Assembly (NCBI GenBank): GCA_034509735.1
Contig: JACGWO010000006.1
Location: forward strand, 7,455,001 to 7,519,000
Source: Sesamum alatum
Taxonomy: Eukaryota > Streptophyta > Magnoliopsida > Lamiales > Pedaliaceae
Reading direction: 5' to 3'
DNA: 64,000 bases
Part shown: piece after piece, positions 26,698 to 38,639 of the stretch
Layout of the letters: each line of letters opens with the position of its first letter
Position numbering within the stretch: position 1 is the first letter of the stretch
Made by a program: the position numbers and the translations under genes
The notes under the pieces: model-generated
What the model saw: the letters and a program-made list of their open reading frames with translations, nothing else
The model's database searches: none
Told to the model about the DNA's origin: nothing

Positions 26698-27184
26698 CAA
26701 AAAGTTACAATGAGTTTTCCTGAAATTTGGAATAATTATGAATACCCCTCATTGTTTAGAAAATTATTAATACCCCTGATATTTGATGATATTATGTAAT
26801 TTTTGAATTGAGGTTTGCAATTATCCGCTTTGCTCTTATTGTATTTTTTTTTAAAAAAAATTAACAAATGATAAAAAAAAATTAGACAAGGTGGATGGAA
26901 ATTTTGAAAAAATTATAAAAGGTGGATGGAAATTTTGAAAAATTATAAAAAAAAACAGCTTGGTCCAGAAAAATTGCAATATTTTTCAAAAAATAAGTAA
27001 AATTATAATTCATAGCCCCTAAGGGCATTTTGGTCAGCCCACCACAAAAATTGAATAAAAATGTAACGGATTGGACTAGTTGTTAGTCGATATTTAAAAT
27101 CAGAGCGGTATTGATAATTTCTCAAACAACAAGAGGGTATTTATAGTTCTGTCAAACCTCGGGGGAGCTCGTTGTAATTTAAAC
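26698..27184. mobile_element. MULE-type MITE, diverged copy
   Basis: It shares internal phrases with the copies at 25630 and 47900 (AATACCCCTCATTGTTT, GGGCATTTTGGTCAG, AACAAGAGGGTATTTATAGTTCTG) and has inverted ends near GTTACAATGAG and CTCGTTGTAATTTAAAC. The outer borders are approximate and no target duplication was found. Confidence 0.65.
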
Positions 27185-27554
27185 TTTTATTTTTTATGTA
27201 AGAAACAATACAAAATACTTGAAAATGATGAAAACAAAAATAAAATGAAAATGAAAATAAACAAAGGCTATTACCGTCCTAAATGGGTTTATTGCATTTT
27301 ATCCCTCTATAAAAAAAAATACCTAAAAAAAAATGAACATATGAACTTCTAAAAAAAAATAGATAGATAGATAGCTATATTTATAATGAATAAAAGATAG
27401 CGAGAAAGATAACTACCTAGCTATACTTATATATGTTGTTACCTATAATTGTTAAGGGTAATTAAGGCTAATTATCCTAAAATCAGAAAATAAAAGAAGG
27501 GCTCCTAGACCATATACTATAATCACCTAATTTAATTCCCATTTCATATATATA

Positions 27555-28298
27555 TGTTCACACAAAATTTTGTATTTGCAAAAATAATTACGAGACAAGA
27601 AAAGATATGGGCAAATGAATTTTATTGATTTAGATGAAAAGTGAATACAATCTCTGTAGTGAATGTAATCTCCTGATTCTTCCTTTCGAATGTCGATCCA
27701 AGGGTTGATACTTTCTTTTTTTTATGTGAATATGTAATCTACTCCGCATTTGTGAAGCAAACTACGTGTCACCTTGAAATTTGGTATCAAGGCTTGATGG
27801 ATTTGATATCCAAGGAAGATGTGGAACCTCTGTAGTCGTGGATCTTCGTCGTGTTAAAGAGCTTTTGGAATTGAGTTTCTTTGAATTTGTTATATTGTAT
27901 GGAGTGACTACTTGTCTTGTATTGTCTCCAATATTTTATGGGATTCTCTCCCTTTGTAGTGTGATGGAGACCTTTATTTATAGGTATGAAAAGGACTACG
28001 GTAGCTTGGGCTTAAACACCGTAGGCTTTGATATGGATCCATCAGCTATCAGGGTTGTACTTGAACGTGTTTTGACCCAATTAGCTAATCCAGAATAGAA
28101 TATGACTTATATTTATTCTGGATCAATCCATCAAAATACATAACGTCAAAATTTAGTATGGACATTTATGCGAATTTGTAGTCTTGAATTTATAAAAAAT
28201 TCAAATTTGTTATGGACTTTAATTTGAAACCCAATTATTAGCCAATTTTTTTATGGACTTGTAATTGATAATTTATTTCAAATTTTTTGATGTCAACA
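27555..28298 (-). mobile_element. Solo LTR, 744 bp
   Basis: The sequence starts TGTTCACA and ends TGTCAACA, giving TGTT...AACA ends flanked on both sides by ATATA. On the minus strand a TATA box, CTATAAATAAAGG, lies near 27973-27985, where a promoter would be expected inside an LTR. No retrotransposon coding sequence is attached. The flanks are low complexity, so the duplication is weak evidence. Confidence 0.6.
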
Positions 28299-29489
28299 AT
28301 ATATATATATATATGTATATTGCTATTTTTTTTTATTAAATCAACGCGCTTGCTGACCAATTATTCAAATAAACTTCTTTAAAACCTTCGAACTCCATAA
28401 TTATTTATTTATCTTATACACTAGATTTCCAATAACATACTCATCTTAAAAAAAAAAGAGTAAATAATTCACCCATCATTTATTTTGCAACATTATATAT
28501 CTTTTCATAATATATAATGAAAATGTCTAATTCTTTAAGACGCCATAATTAAATGTGTGTTATGCGAATAATGTAAATAAATAATAGTTTGCTTAATACC
28601 AAAAATTAGATGCAAAGGTGGGGGTCTAACTGTGGTTTCGTGCCACTTTTAATCCATTTCAATTTTAATTTTGCAATTGAAATAATAATTAAAAAATAGC
28701 ATATTTGATTCGATTTTTGTTAAAAAAAAATGCCAATATCATCATAAAAAAATACATGCATAGCGCATGACAACCTTTTTTCTCCGACGAAATTGGTATT
28801 TTCCGAAAGAAATTAAACCAAATATATCTTTTTTTAAAATTATTGTTCTCAATCTATACTATATATTATTGGAGAGGGCCATTTTGGTGTCCAAATTAAT
28901 TTGGTCAGCCATTTTAAAAAAATAAATTAAATAATTATTTTTAACTTCTTCATCCATCATAATCTTACATAACTACTTTTTGGTAGTTTTTTTTTTCTCA
29001 TGCATTTTTATCTTATATATATATATTAGGTAACTTTTCACTATAAAAATATAAATAATATAACTTATCAAAATATTTTATTCTAAATATTTTTTAAATT
29101 TATGTACATACATAAAATGTACCCCACTTACTAGTTATAAATTAAAAATCAGAGTCAACAAAAATACAACTCCCTAAATTATAGAACAAAAAATACATTT
29201 TTACCCTATAGGAATATGGGGTGTTGTAGTAGGATTAAACAATTGAGAAAAGGGAAAAAGAAATTAAAGTATGAAGAATATTCATGTAGAATATAATATA
29301 TAAAGGGAAACCCTAGTACATAAAATTAAATAATGATGTGATGTATGTAACTTTTCAACATCAATCTTGAAAAGGGAAAAGATAACTTGTCTTCCATCCA
29401 TCCCTAAAGTGTGCATGCTTTACAAGTTTCAAGTTTTGCTTTCATAAAATAAAGGGTGAATTACATTTGTGGAATAGTTGAATTAGAAA
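28299..29489. other. AT-rich spacer with a Helitron-like 5' end
   Basis: No gene. At 28853, after an A, TCTATACTATATATTATTGG resembles the 5' end of the Helitron at 36246 (TCTATACTAATATATAAAGG). No matching 3' hairpin end was found downstream, so this may be a truncated copy. Confidence 0.4.
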
Positions 29490-29752
29490 ACCTTTTTTTT
29501 TTTTATAATTAGAAATGATGAATTTTATTAATCGAAAGTAAAGTGATTATATTTAATCATGTAGGCGATCAATATCGAATAGAAACAAAACAGACAATCA
29601 AATAAATAATATCACATAAATTAACACCTAACTATTACAGTAACAAATCATACTATACAGTAGAAATAACATCAACCCACGTAGGGGTTCGAACCTATGA
29701 TCTCTAGGATCATGGGGCCTCAGTTTTGCCAACTAAATTAGGTCAGCTCGAC
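29490..29752 (-). mobile_element. tRNA-derived SINE, copy 1
   Basis: On the minus strand it starts with a tRNA-like head: box A-like TAATTTAGTTGGC and box B GGTTCGAACCC. It ends in a poly(A) tail, seen as the T run at 29493-29504. A 10-base target duplication, GAATTAGAAA, lies at 29480-29489 and 29753-29762. A related copy is at 48546-48790. Confidence 0.85.
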
Positions 29753-31239
29753 GAATTAGAAAGACGTTTTGATTTGTGAATGTTGAAGAAAGTAGTATAA
29801 TTACAAAGTGTTGGCATATTTATTCATAGTAACCCTACACTTTAGCATAATTTTTGGAATATCAGTGTACGGAAACAAAACTTAGATTTTTTTCATCAGA
29901 TATATTTTTTTTTGGATCAATATAATTGCAATAATCTTGAAATTTATACATATAAATCTATTATCTATTATATACATATTTGAAGGGAATTTTTTGACCC
30001 AATCCTTCAATATTAACTAAATGGTGAATTCTTAGATTTTCTTTTTCTAATTGTAACCTTATTTTAATTGGTGGGTAAATATTAATAGCAAGCATTAATG
30101 ACAATTTTAATAGTTTAATTATTGGATTTCAAAAATATAGTTAATAAAATTTTATCTATATTTATCAATATTATTTATCTTAAATTCATAATTTTAAATA
30201 TGATCTTGCTCAAAGTCTAGATTTTCAAAACTTAATAAATTGCTTAAATTCAAATTAGAGACAAACTATACATGACTAATATATTTAATATTGTACACTT
30301 ATTATTCAAATTGAAAGAATATATTAGAATTAGATAACTCTCGTATCAATAAATTAAAGTATTTTTATAATTAAAAAAAATCCAAATTCTCAAAATAACA
30401 TTTGGTCAGAATTTTCCCGAATTAAATAATTGAAGTTACTGTTTGGATGATAACTTTTCGTTTTAGCATCTAAATTAGCTTTATGTTAACATCTTTTTTA
30501 CAATCATAATTTGCCGACCAAAAGAACTTAGTATGCAGTAATGTTAATTATTTTATGTATCTCAAAATAAAAATTAACTTTCACAAGTTACTTAAAATAT
30601 ATATAATAATCATATCCTAAATTTAATTTGCATGTAATATTCATTTTTTTATATTAATAATTTCTTATTATTATGTTAATTAATTCGTTTAATTGATCAA
30701 TTAATCCTACATATCCGCTTCTGTTGATAATTAAAATAATGATAATATACTGGTAGAATGGTGCGTTTTATTTCCTTAATTATGATCATTTTTCTATTTT
30801 GAATTAAAATCTAAAAATCATCTTTTTATCAATAAATTATATAAATACCATTTACTTTATGTTATTACATATATTTACATTCTGAAAGAAAATATAAAAA
30901 TAAATAAATAATAATCATGTAATTGAAACTCCATGCGCTATATCTACTACCTTGGTAGGTATTAAACTCACTTTTCTGTGTCAATTTTATCTGTATGTGT
31001 CAATTATTTTCTGTATGTTGTTCTTTTTTTGTCCCCATTCCTTTACATGCATTTTGAACCATATATATACTTGATGTTTGTTTAAAATTTCCAATTTTCA
31101 TTGTTCTTTCATGCAAGTTTCTCTTTAGTTTTGTTTAACTTTTTTTCATATTTCTATTTTTGTTCAAAACGTTACCTGTATTATGAGGCACAATCAATGA
31201 CATAGAAGTTAGGAAGACGAGATAATGTATAAGATTGTA
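29753..31239. other. AT-rich spacer
   Basis: No gene, long repeat or structured element was recognised here. Confidence 0.4.
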
Positions 31240-31395
31240 GAGCAAAACTGGGCTTATTGCAATTTTGTAATTAGGGGTTCGGCAATTTTGGTCCTCTAAC
31301 TTTGGGTATGGCGATTTTGATCGTGTATCTTTCAAATGTTCGCAGTTTCAGTCCTTTAGCCCATTTAATGACCATTTTGCCCTTTTAATGGAAAA
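31240..31395. repeat. Dispersed repeat of the TTTTGGTCC type
   Basis: Phrases such as GCAATTTTGGTCCTC, GCGATTTTGATCG and GCAGTTTCAGTCC recur every 35-45 bases. The style matches the ends of the elements at 54715 and 56217 and is typical of plant Mutator-like termini. No partner end was identified. Confidence 0.45.
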
Positions 31396-32086
31396 AGCTC
31401 CATAGTCCAACACTTGCTCTTAGTAAGGCCCAACATGATTCTGAAATAAAATTAAGCCTCTATAAATTCATACCTGGTGTAGACAAACAAAATTTCACGC
31501 TCCAATCCAATTGAGACAAATAATTTTGATGTTTATCTCTTTAGAAAATATAAATATAAAAGAGATAATGTCAAAATTGTCCAATCATATCTTGCCAAAT
31601 ATTTAATGTATTTATCTCTTTAAATTAAATTATAACGGGATAATTCAAAAGGTGTTTAAATTCACCACGACTCTAACTCTTTGACAACTATATAAAGGGG
31701 TCATCGGAGCTCATTCAACAGACACATTTGAAGACAAGTGAAGACACAAGCAAGAGAGTCTCCAAAATCCTCTCAAGTGAAAATCAAGGAAGATCCACGG
31801 TGTTCAAAGCAAGATCAAGGTGTTCGTTGCGGAAGTCATCCAAAGTCAACATTCGATTCAAGAAGAAGTCAAAAGACCCGCGAATTAACGTTATCAAGAA
31901 GCAAGTCCACCTTAGCGAAAGATTAAAGCCTCAAAATCACCAAAAAATATTCAAGTTCAAGAAGAACACCTCCAAGTTTATAGCATTTAATCCGGGAACA
32001 AGTTAATGATTCCCGAATTAACGTTATTCAAAGTCAAAGTTAACATCGAAGGAAATCAAGCGTCAAGTTTTACCTCCGAAGTTGCC

Positions 32087-32760
32087 TGCAAAAGAGCTTC
32101 AAATCTCATCTGATTTACTAATTCCATTGGACCGATTCAAAGAATTCATTGAAGGAACCATCAGAAGCAAGATCAAGGGAACCTCAAGGTCATCATTTAC
32201 TTACACAACGCCATACACTCAAAGAATTAATCATCTGAAGATGCTAATTGGCTATCAACCTCCCAAGTTCCGATAGTTTGATGACAAAGGCAATCCTAAG
32301 CAACACGTGGCTCACTTTGTGTAAACGTGCAACAACGTTGGAACATATGGGAATCACCCCGTCAAACAATTTGTTCGATATTTGAAAGGAAATGCATTGG
32401 ATGGGTACATCGACTTGGAAGCCAACTCAGTTGACAGTTGGGGGCAATTAGAACGAGAGTTTCTCAATCCATTTTACAGTACCAGAAGAACAGTCAGCAT
32501 GATCGAGCTTACAAACTCACACCAGTGGAAGGAAGAGCCCGTCATTGATTATATCAACCGCTGGAAATTTGAGCCTTAATTGCAAAGATCAATTGTCCGA
32601 GAGTTCAGCAACTGAAATATGTATCTAAGGAATGCATTTGGAAGTTTGCTATATTCTTCAAGCAATAAAACCAAAAACTTTTGAAGAGCTAGCAACTCGT
32701 GCACATGAAATTGAAATGAGCTTCAAATTACAAAGAAGACGAATACTCAAATGATATCAA
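32087..32760 (+). pseudogene. gag remnant of the Tat-like element
   Basis: Blocks recognisable from plant Ty3/gypsy gag proteins are LKMLIGYQPPKFR, a KGNALDGYIDLEANSVDSWG stretch, FLNPFYSTRRTVSMIELTN and KEEPVIDYINRW, followed by a broken [16 protein letters not shown] region. Stops and frameshifts occur near 32275, 32322 and 32578 and there is no complete reading frame. No protease, reverse transcriptase or integrase follows. Confidence 0.85.
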
Positions 32761-32799
32761 CGATGATGTTGATGATGATGCAACACCATTAAAATTCTC

Positions 32800-33540
32800 A
32801 ATGCTCCTGGATATGAGCATAAACTATCTAATGTCAAAAAAAAAAAAAAAAATTCAATGCTCCACGATATGAACATAAACTATCTAATGTCCAAAAAGAA
32901 ATATAATCTTACTGCTCCTGGATATGAGCATAAACTATCTAATGTCCAAAAAAAATCTTAGTACTCCTTGATATGAGTATGAACTATCTACAAAATTACT
33001 TGAAGAACTCCTTGATGTTGATGTGAGTATAAACTGTCTACAAATTGAAGTCAAAGAGCTCCTTGATATGAGTATAAACTATCTACAAATTCAAGTTGAA
33101 GAACTCCTTCATACGAGTACAAACTATCTACAAAATTACTTGAAGAACTCCGTGATATGAGTATAAACTATCTATAAATTTAAGTCAAAGAGCTCCTTGA
33201 TACGAGTATAACTATCTACAAATTCAAGTTGAAGAACTCCTTGATATAAGTATAAACTATCTACAAATTTACTTGAAAAACTCCTTTATATGAGTATAAA
33301 CTATTGACAAATTCAAGTCAAGAACTTCTTGATATGAGTATAAACTATCTACAAAGTCAAGAACTCTTGATATGAGTACAAACTACCTACAAATTCAAGT
33401 TGAAGACTCCTTGATATGAGAATAAACTATCAACAAATTCAAATAAGTTTACGTCAAGAACTCCTTGATATGAGTATAAACTATCTACAAAGTCAAGTTT
33501 GAAGACTCTTTGATATGAGACTAATTCAAGTGAACTACGT
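32800..33540 (+). repeat. Minisatellite, unit about 40-60 bp
   Basis: Around 15 copies of a unit centred on CTCCTTGATATGAGTATAAA and CTATCTACAAATTCAAG follow the gag remnant. Early copies read CTCCTGGATATGAGCATAAA with A-runs between them, so units evolved locally. Tandem arrays before the 3' LTR are known in Tat-lineage elements. Confidence 0.88.
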
Positions 33541-33607
33541 GATGACTTGATCCTTCCAAAGAGGTACGTTGACAGCTTGAGCTATGTTTTCAAGTTCATT
33601 CACATGC

Positions 33608-33655
33608 TAAAAAGAAGAAGAAGAAGAAGAAGAAGAAGAAGAAGAAGAAGAACAT
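33608..33655 (+). repeat. (AAG)n microsatellite
   Basis: An uninterrupted AAG run of about 14 units lies between the minisatellite and the 3' LTR of the Tat-like element. Confidence 0.9.
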
Positions 33656-34495
33656 ATGAAGAAGAATTAATTTCGAGACATGTTAACTCCTTCACTTCGT
33701 TGCTCTAGATGCTCGTGAACAAGTCTCGAGGGGCATTTGTAGACAAATAAAATTTCACGCTCCAATCAAATTGAGACAAATAATTTTGATGTTTATCTCT
33801 TTAAAAAATACAAATATTAAAGAGATAATGTCAAAATTGACCAATCATATCTTGCCAAATATTTAATATATTTATCTCTTTAAATTAAATTATAAAGAGA
33901 TAATTTAAAAGGTGTTTAAGTTCACCACGACTCTACCTGCTTTGACAACTATATAAAGGAGTCCCCAGAGCTCATTCAACAGGCACGTTTGAAGACAAGT
34001 GAAGACACAAGCAAGAGAGTCTCCAAATCCTCTCAAGTGCAAATCAAGGAAGATCCATGACGTTCAAGGTAAGAATCAAGACGTTCATCACGGAAGTCAT
34101 CCAAAGTCAATGTTCGATTCGAGAAGAAGTCAAAAAACCCGTGAATTAACGTTATCAAGAAGCAAGTCCACCTTGGCGGAAGATTAAAGCCTCAAAATCA
34201 CGAAGAAATATTCAAGTTCAAGAAGAACATTCTCCAAGTTTATAGCGTTTAATCAGGGAACAAGTTAACGGTCCCCGAATTAACGTTATTCAAAGTCAAA
34301 GTCAACGTCGAAGGAGATCAAACGTCAAGTTTCACCTCTGAAGTTGCCGGAATCAAAGATCAAGTTCTTGAAGAGAAGTAAGAGGGTTCAAGTAGAGATT
34401 TTTCACCCACACATATTCAATAAATTCAAGAAATTTATTTGTAATATTTTCTTGTTTCGATAAATTCAGGAACACGAAAATTCGTCTACACCTGG

Positions 34496-35615
34496 TTTTC
34501 ACCGCCTTGCCATCGAGTATTCCAAGTCCTCATTTTTACGGATTTTTCTCCAACCACACTACCGCAGCAGATGGTTTGCAGGTACTTGGCTCCTTCAGCA
34601 ACAAACAACACAGTCCTATTTTGTTTCCTATCTTAATGCGTAAAAGTATTCCAAAATAGAGACTAGATAAAATTTTGGATAAACCTGAACAGAAGCCTTT
34701 ACTTTATTGACGAAATACTTGAAATATTACGTAGACATTTTATTCCTCTATCGGAGGAGAAAACTATTTAGCCTCTCATGGATAAGACGACTTGAGTCGT
34801 TGGGGATAACCCCATACATTGGATATTCTAACACTTAGAAAATTTAAAGACACAATTTATTTTCTGAAGAGTTGGAGAAGTTTTCTGATATCCTCCATCC
34901 GCTTCCTATCCCTCAATTTATAATGATCCGCGGACTTCAAACCCAGACTCCAACCTTGTTTTTAGATGATGTCACTGCGTTTATCACCTAATTTGGCTCT
35001 CAACTTTCCAGCTGTGGTCATTATGGCTTGTCGGCCATGTGCTTGCCAGCTGGTATCTTTTGCTTTTCTGATTGTTGGCGCCTTTGTCTTCTTCTGCCGA
35101 CAGTCTTCTTTTTAATATTTTACATCTTGAGGTTTTTACCTCATTCTGTAAAAATCCTTCCTTTTACCCTTTTCTAGTTTTGGTTCGGGTTTATTTTGGG
35201 TTGCCCAATCTTTGTCGCGAACAAGGGCTTTTCCTGATTCTCATAGCAAGGGCATATGTGGTTATGCCATTGTCCAACATGCATCATGTTGCATGCCTTC
35301 TTCCTCATAGCCTCCGTTGCAGGCAACTTATTTTCCCATATGAGCGTTCTCTTCTTTTTGAATAAGCTCTCTACAAACTCGGTGTTTTTTCCTCTCATGG
35401 AATTTAACAGGAATGATCCATTTGATTTATTTGAAAATATTTTAACTGGATATTTGACTTTGTCTATCTCAGTGAGACAAACCCAAAACCTCCAAGCTCT
35501 TCTAGTGGATATGTCATCTTCACGGAGGGAAGATACCAGGGGAGCTTCTCCTGTGGCAGCCTTGACTCTATTAAATGCTACCATGTCAGGTCTCTGTAAC
35601 TTGATAAAATAAAAT
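34496..35615 (-). pseudogene. Endogenous pararetrovirus fragment: second half of a TAV-like gene
   Basis: A minus-strand frame from 35615 to 35174 reads like the central part of a caulimovirid transactivator/viroplasmin protein; the motif WRFWVCLTEIDKVKYPVKIF is visible. The rest, down to 34496, is non-coding or too decayed to read. The fragment begins exactly where the Ty3/gypsy element ends. The other flank of that element (43105 upward) carries the upstream part of the same kind of gene on the same strand and in a compatible frame, so both are best read as one viral gene split by the insertion. The TAV assignment rests on position after RNase H and on general resemblance. Confidence 0.6.
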
Positions 35616-36245
35616 TGTGACGTTTGTAGGATTTTATAAATAATTCAGAGTTTAATTAGTAATTATTAAAAAAAATTGATTTAATTATAAATAAATAATA
35701 GATTAAAATTGAAATATAATAAAATTTGAATGGAGTAAATTGAAACTCATTATAATATTTGGGAGCGCATTATATTAATTATAAATATATATATATATAT
35801 GTATATAGAAAGTGGGTGGGAGTCACCCCACCACTTCATCAATTGTTTAATAAATATATATATATGTATCCCCAACACATAAGCCACATACAACCCACAT
35901 TTCTTCAACCAATTTCAATTTCAACTCTCTCTCTCTCTCGGGAAGAAGGCAGGTCTGAAAGTTTTTAGATTTTAAATTTTATTAATTTATATAATTATAT
36001 TATGTAATTAGTCTATTTACTAAATATAGTTTATATTGACCGATTTACTATTTAATCAGAATATTTTATGAGTTTGACTAGTTAAATTAGTGTTGAATTA
36101 AATATCACATTCGATTTAAGATTGCTATAATTGGGCAACTAAATTACTAGATTTGCTAGATTTAATCACTACTGTAGTTAATGTATTCAATTCCATCGGG
36201 TGTATTGACGAAATACTTAATTATATACATATTGGTGTTTAATCA

Positions 36246-36670
36246 TCTATACTAATATATAAAGGAAAGCATTTTCTCACTCACAAATGGCGGTTTGTGA
36301 CACTGCGACACCATTTTTGATTTTGCCAATAATACCCCTAAAGTTAGTTTTTTTCTGTTCTCTTCTTTCTTTCTTTTTTAAAATGTAATGTGTTGATTTA
36401 TATATATATATATATATATCTTTCTTATCTATACTAATATATAAAGGAAAGCCTTTTCTCACTCACAAATGGCGGTTTGTGACACCGCGACACCATTTTT
36501 TGATTTTGCCAATAATACCCCTAAAGTTAGTTTTTTTCTGTTCTCTTCTTTCTTTCTTTTTTAAAAATGTAATGTGTCGATTTTATATATATATATATAT
36601 CTTTCTTATATTCAATAACTTTTAAAGCGTGTAAATTATTGTATATGCACGCAGGGACGGCGTGCTACGA
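36246..36670 (+). mobile_element. Short Helitron with a duplicated 5' end, 425 bp
   Basis: Inserted in the 5' LTR of the chromovirus. The intact 3' LTR reads AATCA then TATTATATAATAG at the same place, so the inserted segment runs from TCTATACTAATATATAAAGG to GCGTGCTACGA, between A and T as for Helitrons. A 6-base stem (GCACGC, 7-base loop, GCGTGC) lies at 36647-36665, but the last bases are CTACGA rather than CTRR. The first 182 bases are present twice in tandem (36246 and 36428), differing by only a few bases. Confidence 0.85.
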
Positions 36671-37499
36671 TATTATATAATAGTGAGGCTTAGAATGATA
36701 CGAATGATGACGAGCTGTGTTCTGTCATTGATCAATAGAGATGATGGGATACACATGAGCTGTGTGATATTAGTGAGGATGAAATACACACGAGCTGTGT
36801 GTTGTGTGATATTAGAAAAAAGAAAAGAGAATGGAAGAAGGAGTATTGTGATTGAGATGATGATGATGAGGGTGATAGCCGGTTAAGCTCATTGAGTAAT
36901 GCACTCTAGGTTGGGTAAGCAGGGCCCTAAGGAAACAACTAAAACCCCTATATTGCGTATTGAGTTAATATCATATTGTGGCTATGTGATTTCTTATCTG
37001 CTGTAATGTATGTCGCATGTTGGTTGTGTTGGTATAATTGCTTTATACTTGACTGGTTGCTTGTATACATATATATGGACTGAAAGGCTATACTTATTGA
37101 TTAGGCAGCTCATTCCTTGCCACACACGTTTCAGGGGATAGGTCGCACGGACTAATACCATTGCATCTTGAGCCATGCCGTGACACTGAATAGGTGGGTC
37201 AGCCGTGACATCGGAGGTGGAAGTTTTTGGACTATGTAACTTAAACATCCTAGTTTTGTAGAGTTTGTTTTAAAATTTTGGATAGTTGGATTGACCCAGT
37301 AGCTGGTAGGGAAGTGTTAGGGGAGTCCGTAGAGGGTTCGATTGCACCTGCGAGTGCAGGTGGGGTGGAGATAGGTCGAGACAGTGTTGGTGTTGATGCT
37401 CTTATACCTCCCGGTGGTGCTCCAGCGGTAGGGTTACCACCAGAATTTGCATAGATTCTTCAGACGACCCTCCAGCCTAAGCACAATTTCTCACACAGG

Positions 37500-38410
37500 C
37501 GCATGCACCCGCTCCAACGCCAGCACTAGCAGTTGCTACAATTGATCATAATTATGAAAGAATCAGAAAGATTGGAGCTGTTGAATTTGAGGGTACCTTA
37601 GATCCTGAGATTGCTGAGAGATGGTGGGAAAAGGTCGAAGACGTGCTGAACTTAGTGAACTGTACTGCGGAGAATCAACTTAAATATGTTGTTTCTTTGT
37701 TCGTGGGGAATGCCTTGATTTGGTGGAGGTCCTTAAAGAGGGCATATGAGCCAAGAGAGATAACTTGGGCCAAGTTTCAGAGAGTGTTCGATGATAAATA
37801 CAGACCAAAGATATACCGAGATAAGAAGAGGATGGAGTTTCTAAACTTAGTGCAAGGGGATGATCAGACAGTGGCAGAATATGAACTCTGTTTTGCTACA
37901 TTAGCTAAGTATGCACCAGAAGCAATAGCGACACAGGAGGATCGGTGTTACCGTTTTGAGCAGGGGCTAAGACCGGAGATAAAAAAAGGGTCTGGCAGCT
38001 AGAATTACGAATTTCAAACTCTTGTTGAGTCAGCGGTTCGAATAGAAGAGGCGATAACCGAAGAGGAACAAGGAAGAAAAGAGAAAATCAACATACGCAG
38101 TGGGGGAGTCAAGTAGGTCGACCAAGAGGGAACCTAGTCGTTCATTTTCTGCAGAGGAGGGAACTTTTCGCGTGGTGGTCCTACTTTCCGGGAAAGTAGT
38201 GGGGCGAGGTTCAGTGGACCAATGATTTTCAATAGAGGTTCGATCGATCGTAGTTCGTTTACTATGCCATCTATTGGATCAGGTAGGGAAGCTGGACATA
38301 GTTACATCAGAGGGTCAGTTTTCACTTCGAGTTGTTCAACTTGTGGGAGGCGACATTTGGGACAATGTTGGGGACCAGATGCTATACCCAGGATTTGTTA
38401 TAACTGAGGA
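37500..38410 (+). pseudogene. Chromovirus gag with zinc knuckle, decayed
   Basis: A retrotransposon gag domain is readable from about 37530 to 38000 (WWEKVEDVLNLVNCTAENQ, NALIWWRSLKRAYEPREITW, FDDKYRPKIYRDKKRMEFLN, RCYRFEQGLRPEI). A break follows at 38000, with an A-run that suggests slippage. A Cys-His box, CSTCGRRHLGQCW, lies near 38330-38370. A second, broken box follows directly, with a stop inside it. No intact start to stop is present. Confidence 0.88.
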
Positions 38411-38639
38411 GGTAGAGGAAACATATCTAGGGATTATCCTAGTCAAACCACGAGTTTAGGTGGAAGTGCATCTAGAGGGACCCAAAGTCAAAGAAGTATT
38501 GGGAGTAGTGGCCGAAGAGTTGAGATAGGCAGGGGCAGAGGTAGGGGTAGAGGCACTGGTAATAGAGATGGTGACCACACTATTGATGGGGGTACGAGGG
38601 GGTCCGGAGCACAAGTCACTCAGGGACAGACCCAAGCAA

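Larger units (their letters stand above)
31478..34490 (+). mobile_element. Degenerate Ty3/gypsy LTR element, Tat-like, 3.0 kb
   Basis: The ends are TGTAGAC and GTCTACA. An exact 5-base target duplication, CCTGG, lies at 31473-31477 and 34491-34495. The 3' LTR (33738-34490, 753 bases) is preceded by a polypurine-like TCGAGGGGCATT. The 5' LTR (31478-32086) stops at GTTGCC and lacks the last 142 bases found in the 3' copy, so the primer-binding site and the gag start are gone. The interior has only a gag remnant and a minisatellite. Both LTRs carry a TATA box, CTATATAAAGG. The gag wording fits the Tat/Retand group; the clade is inferred. Confidence 0.9.

Noticed and set aside
27781..28098. Open stretch of 105 codons and a TTTGGTATCAAGG sequence resembling a tRNA-Met primer-binding site
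   Set aside because: It lies inside a likely solo LTR whose promoter points the other way; no coding similarity, and the PBS-like match is partial and not next to an LTR end.
29680..29760. tRNA-like boxes (GGTTCGAACC)
   Set aside because: Part of a SINE with poly(A) tail and target duplication; no full cloverleaf, so not a tRNA gene.
31728..32006. Lys/Ser-rich open frames near 31.7 and 34.0 kb
   Set aside because: They lie in the leader part of the two LTRs of the Tat-like element and recur only because the LTR is repeated.
32800..33540. Regularly repeated array that could be mistaken for a CRISPR array
   Set aside because: Units abut with no unique spacers, the DNA is nuclear plant sequence and it lies inside an LTR element.
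35072..35612. Plus-strand open frames opposite the TAV-like fragment
   Set aside because: They are antisense shadows of the minus-strand viral frame, which has the better protein-like composition.
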